From Silene noctiflora (Eukaryota; Streptophyta; Magnoliopsida; Caryophyllales; Caryophyllaceae): DNA of 64,000 nt. The DNA lies in assembly GCA_009801015.1 (NCBI GenBank), contig VHZZ01000051.1:113257-177256 (forward strand), written 5' to 3'. Numbering within the stretch: position 1 is the stretch's first letter; each line of letters begins with the position of its first letter. Of the stretch, positions 37,901-48,335 are shown in pieces. Position numbers and translations under genes: made by a program. Under the pieces are notes generated by a model. It did not search any database, was not told the DNA's origin, and worked only from the letters and a program-made list of their open reading frames with translations.

Positions 37901-40900
37901 CAGAGTGGAAGGAATTACTTCTTGATGAAGAAAGCACTGAAAGGGTAAGTTTCAGTTTGTAAGCATGGTGGTAGTGTGTAAATATATTTTCACCATTTGT
38001 TGAGCAATCTACTTCGATTTGCAGAAGGAATCTACTGATCAATCTGAAAGCTCTGGACAATGGAACATTGTGCCAGAGTCAGTGATGCACACCATGGTGA
38101 ATGCACACAATCAGTTGTTTGGGTCAAGTAATCTCGCTGAACTTGTATGTTTTCAGGAACCTCACCTTAGCATCTTTTTGACGTCGTATTTAGTGAGAGG
38201 GGCACTCACTTTCTAATGAGTTTTTGTTTCATATCAATTCTGTTACTCTTTTCCAAGGGTACTGTTATAACATGCGATACGTAAATGGGCATACCTCTCT
38301 CTGTTAAAGCCCATCTCCTTCGGACTTGAACTCTATTTTTTTTTATTTAATCAGCCATTAGCGGTTTCAGACGATGATTCATTTTAGCCGGCCCAAAATC
38401 AACTAGTTTCTTTTTCTTATGTTATTGTTGGTGGTGAGGGGGGGATATGCATTTCATACATTTTATCTCGTATGCTTCTAGTGGACGGCATGACATTCTA
38501 TATCAGTATAGGCCCTACTAAATTAGTTCTTATTCTGCAGCCTGGCATTGTGCACTTTTCTGAAGCTGATAAGATACATTCTTTCATTAAAACATACGCT
38601 CTTGGAACTTCTGTTGTCAAAGGTAGGATTGTTATTTTTAAATCTGCCAAGTCAACATTGTTTCTCAGGATTCATCAAGTAAAATACAGTTTCTTCTTGT
38701 TCTCTTTGTTTCCAGATTTGCCTGGAATTAATTCGTCCTCCTTGGATGGTCGGCTTGTTGCTGAGCATGTGTTCCGTCTTTGTCTGGAGCACGAGCAAAA
38801 GTTTCCAATTCCTGAGAAATTAACTGGGGTGCGGAATTTTTACAAGGTATTACAGTGACAATGTCCCGTGGAAGACGGTTATAGACTAAGATAATGTAAA
38901 CCCAAATGTTATTAACGTAAATACTTGTATAAAATAATTTGGTAGTCAAACTGCCTTACATAAGTATATGGGTAAAATAAACTGCAATTTTACAATAATA
39001 TGTAAAACTGCCTTATGTAAGTATGTACTATGAGGCTATTATCTTGGAGAACAACTCTCACTTTTTTGTGATAATGTTGCTGATAAATTTTCTTCTTCTT
39101 CAGGATTCAAATCCTCCTGTCGTAGCAGGCATGATCCAGTCGCTCCTTGCTCTAAGGGAAGATGTTCTTTCCCTTTTGAAGGTGAGGGATGAAGATCAAG
39201 GATTGCAAAAAATCCTAGATATTACAGAAATGCTCTTGGCTCTTCCCCCAAGTACCTCTGTTGGCCAGGTAAATTTAAACTGCTTATTGGAGATAGATTT
39301 TGATATTTCCTATCCATTTTTTGAATTTAAATGAAAGCTACTTACAAAGAGCTATCCCTCTATAGGTAAAGATGCACTGAGAATTTCCTCTTGGAATATT
39401 TAAAGCTAAAAAAATCTGATATTACATTCTTTCTTATATTTGCAATGTCTTCTTTGCCTCTATTTTCAAAAAAAATCACTGACAAGTTTGGAACGGCTCT
39501 GTAGCAAAATTTCTAATTTTTTCCAGTCTTCGCCACTCCCAGTAAATACATCGACTATTAATCGACTATTTTAATTGATTTGTTTTGATAAGTTGGAGAT
39601 AGACAGGTAGTTACTATGGTAGAGTTCAACTTCCAGCCAATTGTGTTCTAATGTTGCTTGTACTTATCGTATTTGTTGCCGTACTTAAGGCTCTCTCAGG
39701 CCTGCAATTTCTTGTCAGCCGAGTCAAGTCTCTACAGGAAAATGGAGCCAGGCTTCCTTTAAATGGTGGGCACTTCGATCTTTTGGTCAAGCAAGAGTTC
39801 ATAATTTTTCTTTTCGCCAACATTTGAAACAGTGACTTACTCTGTTTCGGTGTATTGTGACAGATAAACTGGAACGTATACTATCTCTGATTTCCTCTTT
39901 TCGAACGATGGAGTTCGATACATGGGAGACGATACTGAATGAAGTACTTGTCCAATTCGAGATGAATGCTGGAAAGGTGATTGTGTGCACTTTATGTTAG
40001 TCGAGTTCTTGTCATATCATGTATTTATGGTGTTAAACTTTTCTTCACTTTCCTTTTGCAGTTATGGTTTCCTTTGTATTCAGTTCTGCATCGGAAGAAT
40101 GGTTCTGATATTGCGGAGTACGCTCAGTCCACCTTGCAAAGGTAGTGTTAATGTAGTTTGAAAATAGAAGTAACTTTATTTCTAGTGAAGTTAGTCACGT
40201 GTAATATAATGTGAACTAATTATCTTTTTGCAGCTTAGAGGAGTTGATTCGGACATCCAGCTTGGGTGAGTTTAGAAGGCGATTACAGCTTATCCTTTCA
40301 TTTTATGGACAACTTAATGCTGGATTATACCTTGGAGCATACACAAGGTACGTGGTTCTCGTAGCTTCTTTTCATTTAAGTGGGATCCGTATTTGAAATT
40401 CAAACTTACCGAACTTTTATGCAGTTGTACGGATAAGGAAAATAGAGATATTCTCTACAACGTGTTCGGCTTTTATGTACAATCGCTACCAACGTGAGTT
40501 CATTTTATTGCTGCGATTCTCTTTCCACTGTTTCAATCTTTTCTCTTAAAATTTGTTAGTTTTATCGTGGGAAGGAAGGATTAAATGTGGCTTGCTTCTT
40601 TGATTTATTTATTCAGTGTCATGAAGCACATCGAAACCAGCACAAGAAGTATAAAAAAGGAGCTTCACGATCTTGTGAAGCTGTGTCGATGGGAGCGTCC
40701 TGAGAAGCACTTTTACTTGGAGAACTCCAAAAGAAACCGCCAAAAGCTGAAGAGGATTATGCAAAAATACACCGTGCGTAAATCATATTGCATGCAATTT
40801 TTTTTTTTTTATGCCAGCAGTGTTAGCTAGCTGGCCAAGGGTGGGGGGGCACTGTTCGGAACCTAAACTTATGCATGCTCTAATGAATTATTTTATATTA

Positions 40901-43900
40901 TTTCTTTTCTATTAATTAATAGATTCTTTCAGTTATCAATCTAATGGGAAGAGATACCCAATGCTAATAGGCTGTTGGTTGTTTCACATGGCATTCAGAT
41001 AATTTACCTTTAGTCATTTCACCTTTATGTATTGTAGGATGTGCTCGAGCAGCCAGTTATGCTCATTTTTACTCAGGAATCTGCTCGAAGAAGTTTGAAA
41101 TCTTTAAAGATTGGTCACACCACTGTCAAGAGTGGAGAACTCTCAGCTTTTGACATGTCACAATTTAGTGATGTTGACAGGTGGTTATTAATTATTATCA
41201 TCTGATGCTTAACACTTCATTTCAGAATTGTTGCACGCTTTTTTTTACATGATAAATTGTGTGTAGGGTTCTATGGTATGATGATTGGAAGAACAAGTTT
41301 GATAATATTCTGCAGCACCTGCAACTTGGAAGATTGATTCCTTCATCTAATGGTTTGAAAGGTTATTTATTTACTATTATGCTCATTTACTTGTATACCT
41401 GTCACAGAAATTAACATAATTACTAATCTCTTACATTTAATATGATTTTTACGGGGTGTTAGGTGGTATTTTAAGTCCTTTTTTTCTCCGTTTCTGGTAT
41501 AATATAAGGTGCTATAAAATGTGCTCGTCGTGCCAATTTTACCATTATTCTTAAACCTGACTAATGCTCTTTTTTTTGGTTTTTTTTTTTTTGCAGTGGA
41601 TAGTATTGCTGAAGGGTGCAACGGTATTTTGACGTGTCCAGGCCAGGCTTACGAAGGATATTGGAGTAGCGCATGGTATAGCCTTGAAACGATATGTAGA
41701 ACTGTGGTGGAAACTGCAGAAATATGGAAGGAAGAAGGGAAGTTACAAGTGAAAACACGAGCATTCACTGATCTTCTAAAGCTTTTGGAAAGTTCCGGAT
41801 TGTCAAAACACAAATCGAGTCTTCTAAAGCTGCTGGAAAGCAGTACATTGTTTAAGTCAAAGCCTGGCATGTTGGATGTAAGGATATTATCACATCAGAT
41901 TTCTTTTTATGCATCTTTTTTACCCATATTCATTTGTTTAGAGAGAAGCTGTCTTACGATGCTTTCTGGATTTGCGATTTGAAATTCAATATTCTACCAT
42001 TTGAGCTCGTGTTGGACATCATGTTAGTTGGTTCTAAGACTGCAAATTTGCAGGATCAAAATGAAAGGTGTCAATCAGATAGGTGGTTCTTTCTGCCTGC
42101 CTATAATGTGAACCATTTGCTGCTGAAGCTTGAAAGCTTGTCTTCTCAAGAAACTGATGTTGCTTCCTACCGATCCAAAAGTTCAAATAATACGAGTTTG
42201 GTAGAGAGGTGGAGATGCGCTAATCTTCACTACTTCAAGAGTTTGGCATCTGTAAAGAATCTAGAACAGATATCCCTTAATTTTCACAAGGATTTCAATC
42301 CTGATCAGGTAAATGTCACAGAGGAGCTAAGATGAAGATATCACTATTTACTTTTTAACTTTTCGATTCAGGCTATCTAGTTGTATTAAAATTTGTAGTA
42401 AAATATGTAATGAACCAATATTGCTAGGACGTATCACTTAATACGAAGTGTCTTCTAATCCTTGGTTACAAAGTTTTGTAATTGAGAAATATCTATTTGG
42501 TGTCTTGCAGGTTAATCGATCAAGCAGCTTCCTTGGACACCTAATGATAAATCAAATGGAGCAACGTGCTACTGCTTATGATTTTACCAGGCGTTTGAAA
42601 GACTTCAGAGAATTCAGTCACTGTTTAAAAAAGCTATCTGCCAGTTGTTCACTGACTGAGGGACACGATAATGGAGTTGCTACGTGTTCCAACCAACATG
42701 TTCTTCTCCAATGCATGTGGCAGCAAAAAGTAACCATTTGTTCTCTGAGAATTTGCAGACTGGATCACGTACTATGTGTCGTCAATTCTTTTCTGTTACT
42801 TTTTTTATCTTTGTTTTATGATTTTTTGTCAACCTTTTGCAGGAACTGTTTGACGCCTTGTGTTCAACATTGAATGAAGAATCCTTGATGTTTGAAACAA
42901 TTCAAAGTACTCATTTGAGTACCTGTCAAAACATCAAAAATGCAGCAGATGACGTCCTTGCCTTCATTAAAAAAAAGAATCAGTTAGCTGAGGATTCTAA
43001 GGTGGGCATGTGATCTTACTGTCAATAGCACTCTTCATTCTTCCCTATCTTCCTCCAATCTTTAGAAAGTATTTTGACAAAGCTTTGTCATTTTTCAATA
43101 TGAATTTTCACAGGCATACTTAGATGGTGAATTACTTGGTGCTGGTCCATCTATAAAACTTACAGCTCAATTGCGGGCTATTGTGATTACCAAGGAGATG
43201 AAGCAATCCATCGCTCAGAATTTTCGATTCGTACGAGAGCTTCATGAGGATCTTCTTGCTTTGCGTGAGAAGGGAATGAACAAGAGGGCAGTCGATATTC
43301 TGCTTGAGCATCTTCAAGATATATTTGATAAGGTATATAAACTCCATGTATGTATATATGTAAATATTTATATATTTATTGATTTTATTCCAATGTCGTT
43401 GTACCTCCTAACTTTTATTTTTTGTGTGTATCCCAATTATTGTTGCATTATTCATTTCAATTGGCTACCCCTCCCGCTATAGACATAATATGTTGAGAGA
43501 GCTTATTTTATGTCTGAATTGCAGGCAAAGGACGTTGAAAAGCTGTTCCTTTCTTCTGAGCAGCATGGCAAACAACCATTGTCACCGCAAGGTCTATCTG
43601 AAATGGAGGCTGAAATGTATTCCTGTGTCAATAATACATGCATTTATATCACCAATGCACTTCAAAAAATAGGTTCTTGGAGTAACAGGGGTGATCCTGC
43701 CGAAGCGTCTTCAGACAATATCAACTCAGGGAAACATCTCTTCGATTCGTATGTAGCAGATCTACAACTGGACCTTATAAGCCAGGAACTTGAAACTATA
43801 ATGACTTCTGCTGTAAGGCTTCATATTTAAGCCTTTTAGTGTAGTTTGATGTAATAGTTCATCTAATTGTGCACTAATCAAATCTTCTTCATCTAGGGCA

Positions 43901-46900
43901 AACTGGCAAATGTGTATGGCCTATCTCAGAAAATGGGTCAGCAATTTATTCGTCTTGAAGAACTCTTGAGACTGGCACTGACCTTCTGTGACGGTCTTTT
44001 GCATGACTTTTTGGCTGTCCACCAATTGGTATGTATACTCCCCACGACTTGTCTAATTGGTGGTATTATGTGATGTATCATAATCCCAACTGATTGAATA
44101 TGCTGGTCTGAACGTACAGGTATCTTCTCTGACTCATAACCTTGCCGAGGTATTTGCTTGCTTGTTTTCTGAAGGCTACGGGACACCTACTGAAGACCAA
44201 GTTGATGACGCTGGTAATAAAACTGAAGATGTTAGTGGGACTGGCATGGGAGAAGGTGTTGGAGTGAAAGATGTTAGTGACCAAATAACTGATGAAAATC
44301 AGCTATTGGGAACTTCTAAAGAGGTATTTATTGCGCCCAAATATGCTTTTTAGAATGACCCGTAATGATAACAAGTATATACCATGGTACATAGAGTTTT
44401 TTATTTTTAGTATATTTTTCATCATTATATTTTGCTTTGAGAAAAAGAAAAAGTTGGAACTGAAAATTATTCAAGAAAATTGAGTAAGAAAATAAATGTA
44501 CATCATTATATTTCTCATCACTATAGTTTTGTATCAATTTTATTTTGAATTAATTAAAAGATTATTGTTTAGAGTTTAGTGAAAATAATATAATAATTTG
44601 ATGAAAAGATAATAGTTTAATGAAATGATTTCTTATTATTAGCTTGCTTATTTAAGTTAATGCACTTAATTGTCATTAGTTTCCTTATTTACCTTTAAGA
44701 AAGTACGCATTTTGGAGGGAAAATGTTTGAGAACACTTATTCTTTTAGTATAGAGAGGGTTGCTACTAGAGTTCAAGAACTGTATTTTATAGATGTGAAT
44801 ATCTGTGCCTCATTTTGTGTGTGCCATTCTGATGTACACAGGAAGAAAAGGAGGATGTTTCAGAAGACATCCCGAGCAAGGATGTTAATGGCATTGAAAT
44901 GGAACATGATATTGATGCTCCCGCATTGAGTGTCAGTGAAGATTCTGCTGATGAGAATAATGCAAGTGAGGAAGAAAATGATGAAGTCGATCAAGTGGAA
45001 AGTGAGATGGGAGCCACTGGGGAGGACGGAAAAATTGCTGATGAAAAGTTATGGGATAAGGAAGAGGATAAGGATCTTGATGCTACCAAAGAGAAATACG
45101 AGCCTGGGTCTTCGGTGGAAGACAAGGATCCTAATAACAGGGAGCTTAGAGCTAAGGATGATTCTGCTGGTACTGATGGACATGCCGAAGGTAATTCTGA
45201 TGCATCTGGTGGAGAAGAAGATGATGATCATGATCATGATGATGGGGGTTCGGACAAAGATGAGATGGGTGACAAGGACGAAACTGAGGGGATGAATATT
45301 GATAAGGAGGATATGTATGCTGATCCCACTGAAATAGACCTCAATGAGCCAAATCAAACTTCAGAGGACCAAAACGATCTGATGGATGTGGATCAGCCTG
45401 ATCCCGTGGAAGAAAATGAAAACGAAGGACAAGAAAATGACAGCGACAATAGAGACATGGAGAATGAAACTGTTGTCCCTGAAGATGAAACTCTAGCAGA
45501 AGCAGAATCTGATCATTTGAATGATGAATCCAAGGATAATTCAGAGGAGAATAACGAGGAAATGGGTGGTAATATTGATACACCTTCAACGAACGTGTCT
45601 GAGCATCAAAATTCCGACACGACAGCTGACCACTATCCTAACACACAGTCATCTGTCCAAACGATGTGGCCTACAAGTAGCGATATTCAGAATGACTTCA
45701 ATTCAGGCGAAGATTCCAGCCAAATAGACGCTACTTTGGGCAACTCATTGCGGGGAAATCCAACTGATGACCGGCAAAAATCACAACTACCAGAGCCAGA
45801 TTCCTCCCCTTTCCAGAAAAATCAGCCAAACCCTTTAAGGGACCTGGGGGATGCGCTCCAAGACTGGAAAGAGAGAGTCAAAGTCTCTTCTGACCTTCCA
45901 GAAACAGACAAAGGACCTATTGATGAAGTGATGGATGAAGCTGCAGATGAATATAGGTATACATCAGAGTCTGACAAGCATACTGATCAGGCATTGGGAC
46001 CTGCAATGCCTGATCAGATGGAACATAACATTAGCAACGACGGGCCTGACAGAGACAGACTTGATGCTGACGAGGATGGTACAGCTGAGGCGTCCAATAG
46101 TCAGGATAATGAAACTGAGCAAATCCAAAACCATTCAATTCCCACTGGTAGGATTGATCAAACTATGACAATTCCTGATGCACATCACGAAGAATTGTCT
46201 GTTGATGATAATGAACCTGTCAGTGAAAATGATGTTCGTCATGGAAATCCTGGGGAGAGTTTAGTTTCACTGCAGAATTTTCATATGAATCGTGATCAAA
46301 GTGAGGTAAGTGAATCGGAAGATCTTGCTGATGAGCTTGTTGAGCAATTCAACGACATGAGAGTGGAAGCTGGTGCACGTTGGAGAAACTACGAACTGCG
46401 CACAACGAGGCTGTCTCAGGAATTGGCTGAGCAGCTGCGTCTCATCATGGAACCCACACTGGCTAGCAAACTTCAAGGGGATTACCGGACCGGCAAGAGG
46501 ATCAACATGAAGAAAGTAAGCTTTTTCCTCTTACATTGTACTCCGTACTCCATATTATTTTCCTTAATTTGGTGCTCATTTTTCATCTTACTCATATTTT
46601 TGCTCATTGAACAGATTATTGCTTACATTGCTAGTCACTATCGGAAAGATAAGATATGGTTGAGACGTACCAAGCCTAATAAACGTGATTACCAAGTCGT
46701 GATTGTGGTGGATGATTCTAGTAGTATGTCTGAGAATTGCTGTGGAGATTTCGCCATTGAAGCTCTGGTCACTGTCTGTCGTGCATTGTCTCAGCTGGAA
46801 GTGGGGAAGCTTGCTGTTGCAAGCTTTGGGAAACAGGGGAATGTCAGGCTACTGCATGACTTTGATCAACCCTTCACAGGAGAGGCGGGGATGCAGGTCA

Positions 46901-47756
46901 GTACTCTAGTGACCTAGCAACTAATGAACTTTGATTGAGCTACTTCGTTTGTTTAAGCGTTTTTCTCATTTGACTTTTTGAGGTCAAAGTAGTGACTAAC
47001 TGTGAATACCGTATTAAATTCTTTGCAAGATTATAATTTGGTAGTAATACATTTATTGGTGTGTGGCGCAGATGATCTCAAGCCTGACATTTAAACAAGA
47101 GAATACAATAAATGAGAAGCCAATGCTTGATCTCCTCGTGTATTTGAACAACATGCTAGAACAGGCAGCTACAAATGCTAGACCGCCTTCTGGTCAGAAC
47201 CCGTTACAACAGCTTGTTCTGATCATAGCTGATGGCCGCTTCCATGAGAACGAAAAGCTGGAGCGGCGTGTTAGGGACCTCTTGAACAAAAACTGTATGG
47301 TGGCGTTTATTGTTCTAGATAGCGCAGAAAAATCTATTTTGGATTACGAGGTATGTCATAGAAAAAATTGTGGATTTCGAGAAGAGCGTAAAAAAAGCAT
47401 AAGAACATGGGCAATGCCATTATATTAGTTTTAAATGAAATAATTATAATTTTTGGTCTATGCTTCATTGCTTATTAGTTCCTTTTTTCATGAAGCGCTA
47501 CTTCTTCAAGAAGAGCGGAGAACTAGAGAAGATTGATCTTTACCTCAACTCGTTCCCGTTCCCATACTACATTGTGCTACGGAACATCGAGGCACTCCCA
47601 AGAACACTGGCTGATCTCTTGAGACAGGTATCATTTTCATCAAACTTAATTTCTTGTACTACTTCCCGCTTCCCCCCATCTTTTTTTATTCCCGTTCTGA
47701 CGACTAAATCATTTCTCCTACAGTGGTTTGAGCTGGTGCAAAATTCAAGGGACTAA
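10609..47756 (+). CDS. MDN1: Midasin, giant AAA+ ATPase of pre-60S ribosome maturation
   Basis: MDN1 (yeast Rea1) is a dynein-like ring of six AAA modules with a long linker, an acidic region and a C-terminal MIDAS domain. It uses ATP to pull assembly factors such as Ytm1 and Rsa4 off pre-60S particles in the nucleolus and nucleoplasm. I traced 76 exons from ATG 10609 to TAA 47756. Their lengths add to 16230 nt, exactly 5410 codons, so 5409 residues, the usual size for plant midasin. Exon 34 (29097-30581) contains a 636-base assembly gap and stays in frame across it. Intron 30 uses a GC donor. The sub-entries below give the exons by domain. Introns carry MITEs, SINE-like tails and one Helitron-like copy. 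The start was chosen because MSLDGTFTLHMELERLILRC matches the family N-terminus and exon 2 continues it in phase. Confidence 0.98.
12270..12498 (-). pseudogene. Possible protein-gene fragment inside MDN1 intron 3
   Basis: On the minus strand, 12498 to about 12405 reads as a charged, coiled-coil-like segment (QRRLENDLNQQKKEVNDARK). A shift of frame then gives LGLLKKEIKKHSVMLGLVLF followed by a hydrophobic stretch and a stop at 12270. The two pieces together look like the end of a tail-anchored coiled-coil protein. I do not recognise the gene. The similarity to real coding sequence could be chance. Confidence 0.3.
14976..18150 (+). other. MDN1: MDN1 exons 6-13: AAA1 module
   Basis: The exons are 14976-15133, 15683-15792, 15884-16003, 16100-16178, 17482-17604, 17678-17756, 17836-17932 and 18016-18150. 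Walker A is GPPGCGKT at 15070-15093. The Walker B position reads WVVFENIDQA, without the DE pair, so this module probably does not hydrolyse ATP. LRDLLKWCKR is the helical region after the sensor. Confidence 0.9.
16701..16798. repeat. 49-bp tandem duplication in MDN1 intron 9
   Basis: A 49-bp unit starting TGATCTTAAGTTCAA is present twice in a row (16701-16749, 16750-16798) with one difference (T/C). It is intronic and near-identical, so it is young. Confidence 0.9.
18233..20390 (+). other. MDN1: MDN1 exons 14-17 (first part): AAA2 module
   Basis: The exons are 18233-18289, 18385-18561, 18706-18831 and the start of the 1746-nt exon 17 (19468-21213). Walker A is GETGTGKT (18487-18510). Walker B is LLDEVNLAP near 19755, intact. 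The insert KRKRPLKEE near 19600 is a basic stretch that could act as a nuclear-localisation signal. The ACMNPATDAGKRDLP sensor region is near 19890. Confidence 0.92.
19026..19284. mobile_element. Stowaway-like MITE in MDN1 intron 16
   Basis: A 259-bp stretch begins CTCCCTCCATTCAAGACCAA and ends with its inverse, about 28 bp with one mismatch in the first few bases. A TA precedes the left end; the right flank is AA, so the TA duplication is worn or the edge is off by a base. The CTCCCTCC start is typical of Stowaway (Tc1/mariner-type) MITEs. Confidence 0.7.
20391..21213 (+). other. MDN1: MDN1 exon 17 (second part): AAA3 module
   Basis: All of AAA3 is in one exon. Walker A is GPTSSGKT (20464-20487). 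Walker B is IVLDELNLAPSD near 20660, followed by the sensor ATQNPPTFYGGRK and the arginine-bearing SRAFRNRF. All active-site parts are intact. This is the best conserved part of the gene. Confidence 0.95.
21352..26152 (+). other. MDN1: MDN1 exons 18-26: AAA4 module
   Basis: The exons are 21352-21392, 21513-21708, 22043-22144, 22232-22531, 22720-22910, 23006-23060, 24724-24874, 25496-25569 and 26005-26152. Walker A is GETGGGKT (21595-21618). Walker B is LLVDEISLADDS near 22450. The sensor region is ATMNPGGDFGKKELSP (about 22788). Intron 23 is 1.66 kb long and carries a Mutator-type MITE. Confidence 0.92.
23452..24056. mobile_element. Mutator-type MITE with 10-bp target duplication
   Basis: A 585-bp element (23462-24046) is bounded by inverted repeats of roughly 115 bp (left CGCGAAAATGGCAATTTGCC, right inverse CGGGAAAGTGGCAATTTGCC). 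It is flanked by perfect copies of CTTCTGATTG (23452-23461, 24047-24056). Long inverted ends with a 9-11 bp duplication are the signature of Mutator-like elements. The AT-rich middle has no coding frame. Confidence 0.9.
26313..28155 (+). other. MDN1: MDN1 exons 27-33 (first part): AAA5 module
   Basis: The exons are 26313-26411, 26503-26603, 26742-26831, 26905-26970, 27078-27242, 27375-27582 and the start of 27978-28864. Walker A is GSPGVGKT (26514-26537). Walker B is VLLDEINLAQQS near 26930. The sensor region is ACQNPTHQGGGRKGLP. The intron after 26970 has a GC donor (GAG|GCATCT). Confidence 0.92.
27655..27930. repeat. SINE-like fragments in MDN1 intron 32
   Basis: The part at 27655-27722 (GTAAGGCCGTGTACATCCGA, CCCCGC, then TTGTTGTT) resembles the 3' part of plant Au-type SINEs. 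The part at 27868-27930 contains ATTCATGTTAGCCGACCCCA, the inverse of the core at 2800-2840. Whether both belong to one element is not clear. Confidence 0.5.
28156..30018 (+). other. MDN1: MDN1 exons 33-34: AAA6 module (partly in gap)
   Basis: The coding pieces are the rest of 27978-28864 and 29097 into the gap. Walker A is GPTASGKT (28289-28312). The Walker B position reads WIVLEDANLCNP rather than DE-N, a change suggesting weak or absent hydrolysis. LTVNPSRGNVSRAMRNRG is the sensor/arginine-finger region. Confidence 0.9.
29383..30018. other. Assembly gap inside MDN1 exon 34
   Basis: This is a run of 636 N. The reading frame is the same before and after (636 = 3 x 212), so the gap size is plausible and the hidden part is probably continuous coding sequence after AAA6. 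Confidence 0.95.
31892..32530. mobile_element. MITE-like element with C-rich core in MDN1 intron 36
   Basis: About 639 bp are bounded by imperfect inverted repeats of about 40 bp (left TGCTCTTTCATGGACA, right inverse TGCTCGTTCATGGACA). The middle (about 32010-32280) is strikingly C-rich (CCACCACC, CCGCCACC) and ends AAACCCTAATT, very unlike the AT-rich flanks. No clean target duplication is visible, so the superfamily is undecided. The long proline-rich frames inside are a product of base composition. Confidence 0.65.
34864..34906 (+). repeat. (TC)n microsatellite in MDN1 intron 42
   Basis: About 21 TC units fill the short intron 34832-34927 and so serve as its polypyrimidine region. Confidence 0.95.
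38330..38405. repeat. SINE-like tail fragment in MDN1 intron 52
   Basis: It contains GATGATTCATTTTAGCCGGC next to CCAAAATCA, a diverged copy of the core shared by 2800-2840 and 27868-27930. It sits between exons 52 and 53. Confidence 0.4.
41773..41868 (+). repeat. MDN1: 48-bp in-frame tandem duplication within MDN1 exon 64
   Basis: Two adjacent 16-residue units, LLKLLESSGLSKHKSS and LLKLLESSTLFKSKPG, are coded at 41773-41820 and 41821-41868. As I recall the Arabidopsis protein, it has the LLKLLESS motif once, so this looks like a lineage-specific duplication in the linker. Confidence 0.7.
44350..44756 (-). mobile_element. Degenerate Helitron-like element in MDN1 intron 71
   Basis: On the minus strand it begins TCTCTATACTAAAAGAATAA and ends near a worn hairpin with CTAA. 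Its ends align loosely with the copy at 9742-10269 (a shared GGAGGGAAAA-like and TTCTTTTAGTA-like 3' side on the plus strand). The A/T insertion flanks are not clean. Confidence 0.4.
44842..46515 (+). other. MDN1: MDN1 exon 72: acidic D/E-rich region
   Basis: A single 1674-nt exon codes 558 residues, mostly a low-complexity acidic region (runs such as EEDDDHDHDDGGSDKDE). This flexible tether carries the MIDAS domain to its substrates in yeast Rea1. The last part (ELAEQLRLIMEPTLASKLQG onward, from about 46420) is conserved and leads into the MIDAS domain. Confidence 0.95.
46615..47756 (+). other. MDN1: MDN1 exons 73-76: MIDAS (von Willebrand A-like) domain
   Basis: The exons are 46615-46896, 47072-47350, 47496-47627 and 47724-47756. 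The metal-ion site DDSSS (DxSxS) is coded from 46711. The domain binds the UBL domains of Rsa4 and Ytm1 in yeast. The end, SFPFPYYIVLRNIEALPRTL to WFELVQNSRD, is the family C-terminus. Exon 75 must start at 47496 (CATGAAG|CGC), because the earlier AG at 47478 would open a stop. Confidence 0.95.
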
Positions 47757-48244
47757 TATTATGATTAATTGCTAAACCTTCGTGGATCTGTCCATCTTTT
47801 GGACTACTTGCTTGAACACCGGCGAGCTTTGGTTCAATGATAACAATTTTGTGGTACGCGTACAATATTCACATGTAACGGGGAATTATAAATCGACAGC
47901 AGCCGGCAGGGTGTAGCAAACAATGTAATCCAAACTGCAGTTTTGTGTTCAGCAATAATATCAAGTTAGCCCTTAATTTTTTTGCTCTATCGTATTTTCC
48001 TTCGTGTTTTTTGCTCTATCTGAAGAAACCGAAACTTACTGACTGATCCGATTCACAGCCATTGACCTGAAAATGACTCGAACCCGAAACGACCTATCGA
48101 CAGCTCACCCTAACATTACTTGACCTGTTCAATGTTTATGAAAATTCAAATGATTTCAGCTCATTTCTTCGATGTTTGACCATATTAAAAAAGTCAAATA
48201 GTCAACATTTTCCACTATGAAATACTTCAATTCTTAGCTGTTAC

Positions 48245-48279
<35 letters not shown>

Positions 48280-48335
48280 CAATAAATAGCGTACAAAAAC
48301 GCATTCTAATAGTACCAGAAATTATAAACATAGAC
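47757..48335. other. Spacer between MDN1 and the ankyrin gene
   Basis: It holds the MDN1 3' UTR and the ankyrin-gene leader. A TTA/ATT microsatellite (about 12 units, 48242-48278) lies about 60 bp before the ankyrin ATG. I see no other gene. Confidence 0.7.

Larger units (their letters stand above)
30019..44323 (+). other. MDN1: MDN1 exons 34 (end)-71: linker domain
   Basis: The exons are 30019-30581, 31011-31203, 31282-31347, 32745-32815, 32895-33143, 33680-33815, 33892-33977, 34050-34165, 34690-34831, 34928-35017, 35255-35378, 35455-35609, 35710-35823, 36293-36439, 36861-37040, 37131-37316, 37512-37613, 37720-37944, 38025-38144, 38541-38622, 38716-38846, 39104-39268, 39690-39765, 39864-39976, 40062-40141, 40234-40347, 40425-40493, 40617-40773, 41038-41180, 41267-41361, 41597-41877, 42054-42308, 42511-42729, 42843-43001, 43114-43332, 43525-43812, 43897-44028 and 44120-44323. 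They encode the long helical linker that stems from AAA6. Family landmarks are SLLWAYGGHPSLP, YVDIIQPIQVAVYEMKLG, KLCRWERP and GTGMGEGVGVKDVSDQI. Exon 64 holds a 16-residue tandem duplication. Confidence 0.93.

Noticed and set aside
45049-45589. Minus-strand open frames opposite the acidic MDN1 exon
   Set aside because: GAT/GAA-rich coding sequence leaves its complement open by composition.
47460-47756. A 98-residue open frame taken as a separate gene
   Set aside because: Its central part is MDN1 exon 75 plus intron; the protein ending is the midasin C-terminus.
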